Below are positions 19,879 through 33,523 of a stretch of DNA of 64,000 nt, piece by piece. Every line of letters begins with the position of its first letter. Positions within the stretch are counted from its first letter, which is position 1. The notes below the pieces were generated by a model that worked only from the letters and a program-made list of their open reading frames with translations, did not search any database and had not been told where the DNA came from. The stretch comes from Polyodon spathula (Eukaryota; Chordata; Actinopteri; Acipenseriformes; Polyodontidae): NCBI RefSeq assembly GCF_017654505.1, contig NC_054535.1:46070348-46134347 (forward strand). The letters are read 5' to 3'. A program made the translations under genes and the position numbers.

Positions 19879-20457
19879 CAACTGTAATTTATCACTTTCG
19901 TTGTGCCCCTTAAAACAATAAATAGGAAATCACTGCTTTACTGAAGACAATTATTACAACTTTAAAATGGACTGTCTTTCAGTTAGATATTGGAAATTAG
20001 GTTTCTGTATTTGTAAATAATTAACTGAACTAAAGAATGTAATGATTCAAGCATGTTTAGGATTGTGTCTTTGATTGGGTTTCCATAATCTAAGACATTT
20101 TACTGCAACCAGATGACTTGCTCAGGAAGATAATACTGAGAATGTCTGAAAAATAACTTCCATATATGTCTTATGATTTTGTTTCTGTAGTAAGACATGT
20201 ACACCAAGATCAAACAATTGGAATATCTAATGTAAAAATGTCTGATATAATGATCTTCACAGTCCCAGAGAAAGGAATCAGTGAATGTATTTATTCAGTT
20301 GTCTTCCTACTGTACAACATTAAATTACTGAGATTTGATACTTAAAGATGTCACATCAAGTGCAAACCCATATTAAAGTCTCAAATTAGACATTAGGTGG
20401 CAGCATTTTCCTTTCCATGGTCTTATCTTGTGCTGAGTAACTAATCCAATAGGACTA
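19879..20457. other. unassigned
   Basis: AT-rich sequence; nothing recognised. Confidence 0.5.
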
Positions 20458-20735
20458 TGTGGCAAGGCTGAGGTCTGCCCCTGTAAAATAGTTTTGTTTA
20501 ATTATAAATATGGTTTGGTAGGATTTGGTTTGATATTTATGAAATAAAAATGCTTTTAATTTGTATAACTGAATATGGATGGCAGGTTAAACTCCCTTCC
20601 CTGCCTAATTGAAAGGACTGTGCAGCAGATGTTAATTGAAGAATTGACAGTCAATTAACCCTGGTCACGTGCCCTTAAAAAGGGACTGGCAAGCCAGTGC
20701 TTTGTTCTTCTTTATTTGTTCCTGTTCCTCTGTAC
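20458..20735 (+). mobile_element. LTR fragment (U3 part), related to 31225-31924
   Basis: Starts TGTGGCAAGGCTGAGG and matches the minus-strand LTR at 31924 through CTGCCCCTGTAAAATA, CCTGCCTAATTGAA and the TATA-like CCTTAAAAAGGG at about 20672. A 9-bp perfect inverted repeat (GTTAATTGA/TCAATTAAC, 20631-20659) precedes the TATA box. Similarity is lost after about 20735. Confidence 0.7.
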
Positions 20736-22466
20736 CAGGGTGAAGATTCACGCCTACGTGGATAGCCAGGGTACGGTGACATCACACCTTCCCGTGTCAG
20801 CAATAGGTTCCTGGGGAAGTCTGTCCATCCTGTTGCTCCTTTTCTATCTGTCATCACTGCTGGCCGTTCTCCTCTGGCCTCCACTGATCCTGCTGCGCTC
20901 GCTCTTGCCATCCTGACCATTCAGGCTCAAGAATTAGTAGCAACAGATTTATTCCTACGTTATTTATTGCAGCCTGGATTACTAAAATATTACATGACTG
21001 TTGAACCCTTCAAGGTCATGACTGTTTCGTTCTGGCTCCCCTATGCTTTACCAAGCTATCATCGTTGCCTTTATGACCTATCTGATTCTGCTTGCTGTTC
21101 AGCACTCTGGCTTGCCCCTCGAAGCAATCGTATCAAAACAGGCAGGGAGATTCATGCACATGTTTTATTCCTGACAAATAAACAAAACAGTGGTTGGAAC
21201 AGGCAACTTCATACAGTAATATTCTCTCACCTTCTACAGCAGCAAGCTCCCAACTGAAGCTGTAAATCAAGCCATGCGCTCACCTTCGCAAATAAATCAG
21301 TTGCCAGTTTCATCCACTGGGAGTCTCCCCTTTCCCCAAGAATAACATCACCAGGTCATAAGTCAAGATTAGATACAATATTGCTGAAGGAGCCAAAGTT
21401 ATAGTCAACCAATACTTATTCAGCAAACAAACAGTGCAGTTTTTTTTCACAAGTGCAGCTATTGCAGTGAATCCCATTCCTGTTCCATATGCCTGCTTTT
21501 CTCTAAATGACAATCGTCCCTCCTTACTGCTTCCCCCAATAAACTGGAACATATCCACTCACTCAATACTTCCAGATCAACCAAACCATTTCATTTTCAC
21601 CATTTGCATTATTGCTCAATGTAGGACCCCTCACTCTGTACTATACAGTAAAAGATTAGGCCCATCAGAATATTGCTAGTATGCCCGGAGGGGGCCATCT
21701 CTCTGCCACACACAGGGAGGCTTTTCTCTGCACCACAGCTGTGAAATTAGTCCTAAATAGAGTACTGCCAACTTGCGAATTCATCGCGAGACACGTGAAT
21801 TGTAAGTTAAATTAATTAAATTAAGACCTGCTCGCGATCTCACAACAGTACCATTGGATCTCGGGATTTTTCACTTTTCGAAAAGTATACGTTTGTCATG
21901 GTGGAAAACTCCAAGAAGCGCAACACTGCAGATGTAAATTCAACTCAGACTGGAGCTGCTGCTTTCCAGCTCCTTCATATTGCTAAACATGCAACACTCC
22001 AGTAGCTGTCATTGCAGAAGCTGTCTGTGCAGCAGTAACAGGTACGATAATAGATAATGTTTTTTGTAATGTTGAATGGTGATTGGGTTTGTCTGATTTT
22101 GTCTGATTTTGTTATACATTTTGAGATGCACTAATAGAGGTTTGTAAGAGATTTGAGGTGTTATAAACTCAATATAAGCTGTTGTTAACAAGGTTTAAAA
22201 AAACCCTGAAATTATTGGTTAAAAATAAAATCTTGCGAATCAGACGCCAAAGCTATTGATTTCTAAGAGTTTGTCTCATGATTTCTGCAGCAGTGGGGTT
22301 GGCAATACTGTAAGTAAAAATTAAATAAATAACTACCAAAAAAAGTAATACATTTAAAAAATAAACATATTTTAGCTCAGAGCCAGATGCCCAACATTTG
22401 CTATGTTGTACATATCTTTCTCAAGGAAGCATGTGTTTGAATCAAATACACAGTAGACCCTCACTA
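20736..22466. other. unassigned stretch
   Basis: Mixed composition. A short frame near 21898 (MVENSKKRNTADVNSTQTG) ends in a stop after about 35 codons and lacks support. No repeat boundaries recognised. Confidence 0.45.
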
Positions 22467-23672
22467 CAGTGTCTCTCAAAAGTATTCACCCCCCTTGGAC
22501 TTTTCAACATTTTATTGTGTTACAACATGGAGTCAATATTTGGTAGAGGCACCTTTGGCAGCAATTACAGCCATGAGTCTATTTGGATAAGTCTCTACCA
22601 GCTTTGCACATCTGGACAATGCAATTTTTGCCCATTCTTCTTTGCTCGAGCTCCGTCAAGTTGGATGGGGACCTTTTGCGAACAGAAATCTTCAACTCTT
22701 TCCACATATTCTCAGTTGAATTGAGGTCCGGGCTTTGACTGGGCCACTCCAGGACATTTACCTTTTTGTTTTTAAGCCACTCCAATGTGGCTTTGGCTGT
22801 ATGTTTGGGGTCATTGTCCTGCTGGAAGATAAATCTTCTCCCAAGTCCCAGGTCTCTTGCAGACTTCAACAGGTTTCCTCCAGGATTTCTCTGAATTTTG
22901 CTGTATCCATTTTGCCCTCTATCTTCACAAGCTTTCCAGGCCCTGACACAGAGAAGCATCCCCATAGCATGATGCTGCCACCACCATGCTTCACTGTATG
23001 GACGGTGTTCTCAGGATGATGTGCGGTGTTAGGCTTGCACCAAACATAACGCTTAGTGTAGAGGCCAAAAAGCTCTATTTTGGTCTCATCAGACCATATA
23101 ATCTTCTTCCACTTGGTTTCAGAGTCTCCAACATGCCTTCTGGCAAACTCTAGCTGAGATTTGATATGAGTTTTTTTTCAACAATAGCTTTCTTTTTGCC
23201 ACTCTCCCATAAAGGCCAGTTTTGTGAAGCACCAGGGCTATTGTTGTCGTATGCACAGTGTCTCCCAGCTTAGCCGTGGAAGACTGTAACTCCTTTAGAG
23301 ATGCCATAGACCTCTTGGTGGCTTCCCTGACTAGTGCCCTTCTCTCCCGATTTTTGAGGACAGCCTGTTCTAGACAGATTCACAGTTGTGCCATATTCTC
23401 TCCATTTACATTTCCAACTAATTATGTGACTTCGAAAGACAATTTGTTGCACCAGAACTTATTTAGGTGTGTCATAGCAAAGGGGGTGAATACTTATGCA
23501 ATCAATTATTTTCAGTTTTATATTTGTAATTAATTTAGAACAATTTGTAGATTTTATTTTTCACTTTGACATAATGCACTTTTTTTGTGTTGATCAGTTG
23601 GAAAAACACCTAATTAAATCCATTTTGATTCCATGTTGTAACACAATGAAATGTAGAAAAGTCCAAAGTCCA

Positions 23673-23673
<1 letters not shown>
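22467..23673 (-). mobile_element. Tc1-like transposon B
   Basis: Starts TA|CAGTGTCTCTCAAAAGTA and ends at CCATAC|TA, adjoining a (TA)n array. The left terminal repeat is shortened. Same family as copy C at 54826. Confidence 0.9.
22533..23412 (-). pseudogene. Tc1-like transposase pseudogene (copy B)
   Basis: The N-terminal helix-turn-helix is deleted; coding similarity starts at KWREYGTTVNLSRT. Further pieces in changing frames are [63 protein letters not shown] and [15 protein letters not shown], ending STKY. All three catalytic acids can be found, but at least three frameshifts or stops separate them. Confidence 0.88.

Positions 23674-23735
<62 letters not shown>
23674..23735. repeat. (TA)n microsatellite
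   Basis: Begins at the TA target dinucleotide of Tc1-like copy B. Confidence 0.95.
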
Positions 23736-23738
<3 letters not shown>

Positions 23739-24966
23739 TATATACTATTAATGATTATATTGCCGGTAATTTAACTTGATTTTTCTTTAAACCCTTGGGA
23801 AGCAAAAAAACGTCATCACCGCGTCTACACCCCTCGGCACCCAACCGGGTGGAGGAGGAGTGTCTCCTCACAGAGAAAAGGTCTCCTGTGCCAGAGGTTT
23901 ATAGAGTAAACGCTCTTGTTTTTTTCATTCTCTATCACTCCAGGTTCCCCTTGGGGGAAGTAACAGTTAATCCCCAGCCTTGGCGATGGAAATAACTTGG
24001 TAAAGCAATTTAATCAAGGATTTATTTTATTAAATAACCCTGTTTTAACCAGGTACTTTCATGTCTGCCTCTGCTTGATCTAAAAACAAAGGCATCTATT
24101 TATTGTTTTTCCAATTAATCTACCTTAAGCTATTTTTTCCCCCTTTCTCATTTTTTCTCTGCCCATCATGTATTGTGTTTAAGTTTGGTGCACCTTCTAA
24201 TTTCTACAACATTCAATTTTGCTGTGTCTTGTGTACTATCATCCCGGGAATATCCCGCATGTATTTTGTATGTATTCTTGAGTGGAGCTTATCAGTAATA
24301 AAGAGCACATTTTAATTTAAATAAAAATCTTTTCATGGCTGGATCAAGGCTGAAATCATCCAACTGAATCTCGATACTGACCTGCTAGTTGGGGTAAAAC
24401 TAATCAATATGAACAGGATGTTATTTCTTGATAATGCACCTTTCAAATAATTGATAGAAATCTGATCAGGTGGTACTACCAGTGTGTTCTGGTACAAAAG
24501 TATTTTTTATTACTTTTGCCTATTATCCACATGCAATTTAAATGTACATCACTCTTTGTTTACATGCCAATTTTAGTTATCAATAAAAAAAATAAAATAA
24601 AATAAAAGCCAAAAAAAAAATAAAAGAATGGATGCTTTAGCCTTATGGTTCTGGGTCTGTGAACTTCCTCTCCTGAAACACTAGCCTTTATCCTGTCTGA
24701 TATCCCTGAGCACAGGCATTTGAAAAGGCTGCAGTCTCTCTAGCACCTTTCAATGTGATGACAGATCTTGACAGAAGAGTGTCACTGGAAACCGGGGTGT
24801 GTCATCTGAATGAAGACATGGGTCTCCTTATTGAAGGAGAAAGGTGAAGACTGTCCATGCTGCATCCCTGCTTGGGCATGACAGAGTCCTGAATACATGT
24901 CATTATAATTGATCATTACTTGATAAATAGGGAAAAAAACAAAGGCGATGAGAACAGAAGCATGGA
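23736..24966. other. unassigned stretch
   Basis: AT-rich, including an A-rich run near 24580-24625. No element ends or credible exons seen. Confidence 0.45.
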
Positions 24967-24970
24967 TTAT

Positions 24971-26252
24971 ACCATGTAACAATTTTATTATTTCCTAATT
25001 GCTTATGCCTCAAAAGTATAGAAAATGGCTATTATTCCCCACAAACTTTGCTTTTGTGACCAGGACAGTGATATTTTGAAATTTACCTATTTTTCAGAAC
25101 ATTCCAGATAGATTCAGTGCTGAGTAATTTGGAGTAACTTCTAGAACTTTCCAGTAATGTAAATAGTAGTATAAATACAGGAGCCTTAAGCCCACCAGTT
25201 CAGTTTAGTTCCAGCTGCTTAAGTGGATACATATCTGCATTTTTCTGAGATGGCATCAAGAGGCTGCAATGGTGGCATTCCTGATGGGTCTCCAAGGCGG
25301 TTTAACCAAGTTTCCCTGCTATCTTTGCCTTTGGGACAGCAGGGACACCAAGGCGCACTACCACAGGCGGGACTGGCCACAGCGGACTGAGTTCTCTGTG
25401 GGGAGGAACAACGTCAAGTAGGAGCCACTGGTGGACCCCCGGAAGGTGCTGATGCCACCACTGCACATCAAATTGGGCCTTATGAAACAATTTGTCAGAG
25501 CTCTAGATAAGGAGTCGGCAGCCTTCAAGTACCTTCAAGACTTCTTCCCTAAGCTGTCTGAGGCAAAGGTCAAAGCCGGTGTCTTCGTTGGACCACAGAT
25601 AAAGAAGACCCTGGAGTGCAATGAATTCCCCAAGAAGCTCACTAGTAAGGAGAAAGTGGCTTGGAACAGCTTTGTCGCAGTGGATCGGGGCTTCCTGGGC
25701 AATCACAAGGCCAAAAACTATGTGGAGCTGGTTGAGACTCTGATGAAGAACTACGGCACAATGGGCTGTAGGATGTCCCTCAAAGTCCATATCCTTGATG
25801 CTCATCTTGATAAATTCAAGGAGAACATGGGAGCGTACTCGGAGGAGCAAGGCGAGCGCTTCCACCAGGATATACTGCACTTTGAACGCTGCTACCAAGG
25901 ACAGTATAACGAGAACATGATGAGAGACTACATTTGGGGGTTGATTCGTGAAAGTGATTTACAGTATAATCGTAAATCTCGAAAAACTACTCACTTCTAA
26001 ACCTTTTGTAGCCATTTTTGTATTACTTTAGTATAAATACATGTTAATTTGGATTCATATGTTGTTTTTTTTCTGACTTTATGTGAACGAAAAGACAGTT
26101 TTCTCATTGGAAATAGGTACATTTCAAAATATCACTGTCCTGGTCACAAAAGCAAAGTTTGTGGGGAATAATAGACATTTTTTATACTTTTGAGGCATAA
26201 GCAATTAGAAATAACACTTACTACCCTGGAACAAAAATTGTGTTACATAGTG
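24971..26252 (+). mobile_element. DNA transposon with CACTATG termini, copy 2, internally deleted
   Basis: Left TIR starts ACCATGTAACA with a 20-odd bp internal loss, then TTTCCTAATTGCTTATGCCT. The right end is the complement of CACTATGTAACACAA, ending at 26252. Possible TSD TTAT (24967-24970 and 26253-26256). Compared with copy 1, about 1.1 kb of coding sequence is missing, and the right TIR lacks the solo LTR, so it shows the empty site at 26139-26143. Confidence 0.85.
25250..26000 (+). pseudogene. multi-cysteine transposase pseudogene (copy 2)
   Basis: The original start context is kept (ATGGCATCAAGAGGCTGCAA, without the TGA of copy 1), then a deletion joins codon 7 to the region encoding MVAFLMGLQGG, out of frame. 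From there it is almost identical to copy 1 but has TAG in place of Trp in NNVKWEP (near 25420). The last 189 codons are open and end KSRKTTHF. The first two catalytic Asp regions are lost. Confidence 0.85.
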
Positions 26253-27043
26253 TTATCCTTTGCAGAACAGATAGAATTTGGGGTGCTAGGTGGCAGGGCA
26301 GAAAAATTCATTCAAATATAAAAAACGATTGACTGGGTGTGATGTAAAATAAAAATAAGAGCTAGAGGGAAAAGGTATTTATTTCATAAACTATTGAATT
26401 TAAACTTGGGAATATTTTGGTAGTTTAACTTGAGTGATGCAAATTCAAACAACAATTAGCATGTAATGGAAATCCAAATTTTAGTGATACAGCACAAAAT
26501 ATATTGTACAGTACATTGCAAAATTAGTCGTGAGATAAATTAAGGCATAAATACACTGGGCAATAAACTAATATTAGCCGCGAGCAAATAAAAACAAACT
26601 AGCACATTACTTTCAGTTACTTGATTTAGAAAACCATGATAACACATAATCAGATGAACCAGCAATTCATGTTACAGAGCAGAAGTGAAAGCACATTAAT
26701 TACCTTATATACTTTCTAATGCATTTCAGTTTGTGGACAGACATTACAATTTATCTGAAAATTGAATTAAATAAATAGCCAGATATCTATTGAACACTGA
26801 AATTAGAAAAAAAAAAAAAAAAGAGGTTGACATGAGAGTGACACCGAATGAAGCTGATTATATCAAACGTCTAACTCTGCAAAGAAAGGCAGATACTTAG
26901 CATATTTGTCTTAGTACCAAATCTAATCATTCATAGAAATGCCTAATATTTCCAACATTTTATGTGTTTGTGCCAGAAATTTAAAGATCCATTATTATAG
27001 CATTAGAAAAAGAGGGTTTTGTAGGCAAATTTATTTATATGTG
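26253..27043. other. unassigned AT-rich stretch
   Basis: No recognisable repeats or frames; an A-rich run at about 26806-26822. Confidence 0.45.
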
Positions 27044-27275
27044 TGTCACAAAGACGGCCGGAGTGGGGATGTCCGACCAGAAACAGGAAAATAAACAAAG
27101 AGAGAGGTGGAGTTTGGTGGAGCTGAGCAAATGCTTTCGCTCAGCATTTAATAAATAAACAAAAGACAGAAAATAAACAGGTTGTAACAAACACAAACAG
27201 GACACGGCACATTACGCCAAAATAAACAGACAAACAAAAACGGACTAACACTACACAAAACATGTGCAACCTGTA
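27044..27275 (-). mobile_element. LTR fragment, 3' part
   Basis: Reverse complement matches the R/U5 half of the 33524 LTR family: TATTTTGGCGTAATGTGCCG, TTAAATGCTGAGCG, and GGCCGTCTTTGTGACA at the end. U3, with its TATA region, is missing. Confidence 0.8.
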
Positions 27276-29081
27276 TAAATAACAGAGTGTGGAGGATTAC
27301 AGCCTTTTGTGTATTAGGTCAAATTTTGCCCCCGATATCCGGATGACATACTAATACTTTTCGAAAAAATATTATCTGCCTGATGTTAAATTAAACCCCC
27401 ACTTCCATTCCGGGGTTTATATATATAAACTGAGGCCCACGGATATACAAAATAATATAGATATTATATATATATATATATAATATATATATTAAAATAA
27501 GTAAAATGAAGACGGAACATAATGCATAACGCTTACATTTAACAAAGACAATGTTATTTAGATTCTTGCACCCTTGCATGATAACATGCTATCCTGGGAC
27601 ACCCTCTGCTACAGCAAACCACAACTCAACTCCCACTATTTATTTATACAATATCGCATGACTGTCGCAACAGAGATCTCGCTAAGAAGACACAACACAT
27701 TTAAATTAGTATATTATGGCTCTTTTCATTAACATATTTTCTCTACATATGACAAAATATTGACTTTGCTAAGGGTAGCAACGAAAATGCAGATCGCGGT
27801 GTGTTTGAGCTACGACTGACCCATCTTAGTACACCTACCCCTTAGTTTTTTAATTTTTTTATTTATGTATTTATGTAGTCTGCTTATTGCAAATGGTTGT
27901 TTTTATTTGTAGTAGCTTCAGTATTTTTATAACCTTGCTTATAAAACAACATAACTATAAAACACTTTTTATGAGTCAAATAATCTGAAAAGTTGAATAA
28001 GACACATAAAAAACAAACAAAAAAACAACAACACTGAATTAAAGGTCTCTAAACTGCTGGTACTGTATGCTTATTTTTTTTAACTATTTAGTCAAAGGAG
28101 CTTGACAGGGCTATTTCCAGCTTGGTATGGCCTTACTGGAGTAGAAAGTTGTGCACGGTTATATCACAAGCAGAATTTTCACTGCTGAATTCTTGCATAA
28201 GGTGCGTCTGCTGGACATGTTTCCATGCAAAAAAAACTTTTTGGTCAATTGTAGGCTTGTTTGTAGTGTGAGAAGGCTGTTTAGCCACCTTTTAAAGTTG
28301 TACAATGTTTTAGATGCGTATCTCCTATAGTATGTAAAATATGTGTGGTATATGTGTGCAATATCACATAAATAATGACTGTGCTAAGACTTTCTAAGCT
28401 GCTTGGCAACCTGGCCATAGTTATTATTTACATTTACAAAAGAAAATTGGAGTAAAAAGAACATGCCCATTAGACTTTCTGTGCAGGTTCTGGTTCTCTA
28501 AAACTAATCCTGACTGACCTGTGTCATGTTTCTGTTTAGCCAATAGTAATGCAGGGTATTAGCTCCTGACAATATTAAGCTTAGCAAAATTCAAAGCAGT
28601 GATTACTCAATTATTTCTACTAAGCTTAGCCTATTATTTTATTTCTCTATAGGACCACTTGATAACCTCAGTGAAAGAACAACGCATGCATTTTAATTAT
28701 ACCTATAAGAATGACAAAGTGCAGGCTTAAGTTGGTAACACTTAAAAGCAGCAGATGATTGCCTTGAACGTCTCACTGGTTTTAACTTCTTAATTAATTA
28801 TGCTAAATAAACTTAAATGGATTAATTGGGATGAGTGACAGAGCAGACACAAACCAATTTTTCACCTTTAGATGTACAAGTTTGAATTCCCTCTGAGTAA
28901 CAAGCGAGAACAGTTTTATATGCTTTTCTGATAAAGTCTAATGCATTTTACAAATCACTGGGGATGTAGTGATGGGATGGTGTCCCCAACTGTTTGGGCC
29001 AATAGACATTTCAATAAGAGACACAGATACATTTTTAAAAATTAAAAAAAGAAAAGATATTGGTGAATATAACAACATATA

Positions 29082-29135
<54 letters not shown>

Positions 29136-31224
29136 CATCAACAACACTAATAATAATAATATTAATTTATCTTACGATGCAAAATCTTTTACAAGAGTGA
29201 CTTCATGATTTATAATACTAACAAATTATAACAAGTATATGGAAAACCTTACAGAAAACCAATGGAGTCCCATTATATTAGTCTGAATAAATCCTAGCAG
29301 ATCCATTAGAAGACCACAGCATTGCCAAATATAATGGATACGGAACAAATATTTCACAGTAGCCCAACAGTACCACAGTATCTACAATGGTGACTGATAC
29401 AATTCTACAAATGTATCAAAACATAGTAGTTGCCCTTGTGATACCATTGCCCCAAATACAGAAGCATTGTCATTAAAGATCTTTTGGTAAAGAAAACTGG
29501 TTCCGATCCCCAGTGATCTGATCCAGTACTGCTACATTAGGCCCCAAAGCAATTGACGCCATATGAAAATAAGGACTTAGATTTAGATTTAGAGTCATGT
29601 TCAGTGCAATTAGTCTCCTTATCACTTTGATATTACAGCTAGATACATTTTACATTTAAGACTGGAAATTAACTGAGGAAGATTTGAATGTGAATATCCA
29701 TGGAGCACTAATGAGGATGGCCAAGTACCACAGAATGTCTTAATGTGTTTGATCAGCCCTTGGTTAATATAATAATATCAGTGCCACTGTAACCATCTGC
29801 AGGTCCACTGAGAGGGCGGGAAGGATGGGGAAATTTCTCCACGAGACCCAACACCCCGAAGGAGGCCCTGGAGAACTATATGCTGTTATACCATGCACCA
29901 GTGACCCCCACACAACAAGAGACTGAAACCCTGTATTAAATCACCTGCATTCATAGTGTTTATTCTGTCATACTGTATGCTCCTTGTGTTCAGCAGCACT
30001 TTTTTTTTTGTCTAAACCAGAAAAAGTCTTGCTTGCCTTCAGTCACATCAAGAACTTGTCTTGCCTGCATCTGACAAAAAAGATAATAGCTCTTTTTGTA
30101 ACCAGCAGACTTGATCAATCATAAAAACAGCCAATTTCAGGGGGAAAACAGGAGAGAGGTTTAGACTTGTTCTTTCAAGATTCCTTTTTTATATCTACTC
30201 TTTTAAAATGGATTATATAGAACCACATTTAAATGTAAAAGTTATTCTATTCCTGTAATTTCATATCAGTTGGATGTTGATTTATATACATAAATGAAAA
30301 TGAAAAGATATGTTATTATCTTTACTTTCATAACTGTGGGGAAAATAAATCTCTAGGTATAAAATGAATGTTTGTTGAATACCCTTAGCCATTCCCACAT
30401 TTGAACAATACATCAATCAACGCTCATCAACATTCTATATTTGTTCATTCATATTTTCCAAAACCGATTTTATTAAGAAAAGGACATTCAAATGAACCCC
30501 TATATCCTACACTGTCAACACTCACGGGAAAACACAGGGACAGAGATCAATACTTTTGCATACATAATGAACCTTTCAATGATAGGCAATTATATTTTTG
30601 GGGGTGTTTTGGACAGTATAAATGTCATAACTGATTTAATTTTAAGGTAATTGCTATGGATACAGACACATGTTTTAAATAACCTTCAGTGTAACTGAGA
30701 GGCTTGGATACCTGACCAATTTTAACATCTTGTGACAGCTTGGTTGGCCTAATAGCTGGGTAACACTGGCATTAAACAATAATGCTCTTTTCTCAAGAAT
30801 TTTAGAACTCCACAATTAGCTGTGACACGTGAGATAAAGTAGTTTTCTCCTGAAAAACTGTCTGACAATGCAGCATTGACATTTGTTTTTATGTCACCTG
30901 TAGGCTTCTGACATGCATTTTCTCACAATAATTATTCTAAATGCCAGTTTTCTCCTTCTAAATGTCCAGACAGTTTTCTGAGTGTCTGCAGCTCAATAGC
31001 AGGGCTGAATGTTTAATGCACTCTGCCACAACCGCCTTCATCCTTTGATAAATTAAAATTCCAACACATTGTAAGAATTGGCATCACCAATCAATGTAAC
31101 CTTTTCAGCTTTGAATAATTAGGAATGGAACAATGGTAGCTCAGACAGCATCATTAAACCATCTGATAGTGCTGCAATTAAATTGTTAATGTATCAAAGA
31201 AAAAAGCATCAAAGTTTATCACAC
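27276..31224. other. long repeat-poor stretch
   Basis: Nearly 4 kb without recognisable transposon ends, apart from the (ATT)n array at 29083-29135 and short TA runs near 27465. The part 30740-31180 has mixed composition and several homeodomain-type TAAT cores, and could be conserved regulatory DNA; this cannot be shown without alignment. Confidence 0.4.
29083..29135. repeat. (ATT)n microsatellite
   Basis: About 17 ATT units followed by degenerate AAT-type units to 29162. Confidence 0.95.
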
Positions 31225-31924
31225 TGTAACAGGGGCGTTCTGTTACTGGGCGAGTATCCGCTGAGAGGCGAGAAAGTGTTTGTATTTGAAAACGCCACGC
31301 AGGCTTCCAGGTTTTATTATTTACAGGTATTGCAGGCAGTTACAGTGGTTGATTGCCGCCACTAGGGTACCAGTAATGGTAGCCCGTGCAGAAGAATATA
31401 TACAAAACTGTACATGGATACAAGAATACAAAACAAAAGGTGGCCAAGCTTGGGCCGTGCAAAAGGGAGGTCCCCCACCAGGAACCTTCCCCCTGCACAA
31501 ACTAAATAAAACTGGAGTGGGATTAAAATTACTCTAAATGAATGCCTCCCCTAAAGTACACCAAGGATCCCGATTAAACACACTATGGTCCTCAATCTAG
31601 GTTCACTTGTCCTGATGCACACGCAGTCATGAGGCTTTCCACTGGCAGCACAGCACAGCACAGCACAGCACAGCACAGCACAAACAGCACAGCACAAATG
31701 ACTGTCTTTCAAGACCCTTTTTAAAGGCAGATTACCAGGATTAATTGACAATCAATTTATCAACTGACACCTGGCCACCTGCTGCACACTAAACTTCAAT
31801 TAGGCAGGGGTGGAAGTCTAACCTCTCAGCCCTGCCATATCTAGCATATAATTTAATTTAAAAAACTACATGTATAAAGCAAACAAAATTATATTTTACA
31901 GGGGCAGGCCTCAGCCCTACCACA
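31225..31924 (-). mobile_element. solo LTR, 700 bp, minus orientation, TSD CACAC
   Basis: On the minus strand it starts TGTGGTAGGGCTGAGG and ends CCCCTGTTACA. The 5-bp duplication CACAC flanks it perfectly (31220-31224 and 31925-31929). It has a TATA-like TTTAAAAAGGG and a poly(A) signal AATAAA near its U5. A GCACA-type pentanucleotide microsatellite lies at about 31647-31682. An imperfect inverted repeat (31735-31774) precedes the TATA box. Related to 20458-20735. Confidence 0.9.
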
Positions 31925-32062
31925 CACACCAAGATGGTATCTCGTATTTTCCTGGGGGAAGAGGAAAATTCATGAATCCAAACAGCATGTGTTCAAACAT
32001 TTTTTAATGAAAATTTTGTATGACATATTCTTTGTAAGCATAGTGACAGGAAACTGCTATTA

Positions 32063-32064
<2 letters not shown>

Positions 32065-32128
<64 letters not shown>
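32065..32128. repeat. (TA)n microsatellite
   Basis: Uninterrupted TA array, just left of a hAT-like terminus. Confidence 0.95.
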
Positions 32129-32131
<3 letters not shown>

Positions 32132-33518
32132 CAGTAGCGGCTCCTGACTTTAATAAGTGGGGGGGTCTAAACAACAAAACCTGCTTTTTATAATACATGG
32201 ATATTAGTATCTGCGATACAAAAAAGACAATAAACGGGTGTAAAGGTTAAAATTGCAAGTGAATTTAATGAATAATAATAACGTACATTAAGTCAATATT
32301 AAAGACTATTAAATATAGTTTTCTTTTTGATAATTCAGGAACAGTGAATTAAACTGCTTAGACAATTAACTGCAAAAAATAACGTATTTTTAAGGAAAAT
32401 GTGTTTCAATGGGGTATGCATATTTTTTATTTTATTTTTTTTATTGGTCGCTTTCAGAGTCGAAGATGTGTGTTGCTCACTTGATTGGTGCTCTCGGTGG
32501 TGAAAGATGATTGTAAATCTTCACAAAGACAGATTTGTTAAAAGTGCCTAAAAAACACGAATTGTGGGTGTTGTCGAGTGATTGAAATTGTGAAAGTCAT
32601 TGACAGGCTTGTCTTTAATATCCCTTTAATATGTATGAACATTTCTCTACTGTGGGTGTTGTCGAGTCACTGAAAATGAGACATTTTGTCTTTTAATTGA
32701 AAGTTGTCTTGAGGAGTCGAATAGGTCAAAGTTCAAGTATATTTTCCTCTAGAGGAATTATGGCATTTTGACATCACTACTGTGCCTTATTTAATGGCTC
32801 TGGATGCAAATTTAGCCTTTATCCATGTATTATATATTATGTATTTTATATAATTAATACAGTAATATATTATATGCAGCACATAAGGCAAGCAACAGAA
32901 TATAACAAAAAAATAGTGATGTGATGTCATTTGTAGAAAAACTCTGCTTGTCTGTCTTTCTCTCCAGCAAAGTGATCGATAACAGCATCATACCTGCATG
33001 GATTTTTTTCTACAGCTTTAACAATCCCCTTATCCACCGCAATAAGAGCAAGATTGCTTAAGTGTTCCTGAGCTGAGGTATTCCTTGAATATGTTTAGTT
33101 CGCTTTAGGCAAGAAAAGCTCAGTTTAACAGCTGCTGAAGATGCAGGAATGGTTGCTACAAGACACATCAGACTGTAAAGCTGGCACATGGCTTTGTCCA
33201 AATTGTTCTGCCTGAAGTACTTTAAGAGAAAGCAAATATTCCCATTACCAGCTCATTTTCAAGTGCTCAATGTAATAGAAATGGTTATACTTGCTTAATG
33301 ATGCTAGAGCCTTGATGGGAAACTCATTGTTCATTTGGACACATTTTGATAGCTTAGAAGTTGCAAAAACTTCAGTTTCTCTAGTTCAATGAAAGACAGT
33401 TGCTTCAGCATGTTGTCCAGATTGCTGTAGTATGAGCTATGATACTCAGTAAAGTCAGCAACTTCATTAAATAGCATTTGGAAAGTATTTCCCATTTTCA
33501 GGTTGGTGATGTCTGTGT
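32132..33518 (-). pseudogene. hAT transposase remnant (C-terminal dimerisation region)
   Basis: The plus-strand left edge CAGTAGCGGCTCCTGAC resembles hAT terminal repeats. The minus strand encodes MSQYYTDITNLKMGNTFQML and, further on, LMCLVATIPASSAAVKLSFS with CLKRTKHIQG, the shape of the hATC dimerisation domain of ZMYM-like hAT transposases. The second piece continues past stops. The 5' part of the gene is cut off at 33518, where an LTR retrotransposon begins. No catalytic residues are retained in the visible part. Confidence 0.65.
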
Positions 33519-33523
33519 AATAC

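Noticed and set aside
21898..22030. Possible first exon beginning MVENSKKRNTADVN
   Set aside because: Stops after about 35 codons, well before the nearby donor-like site.
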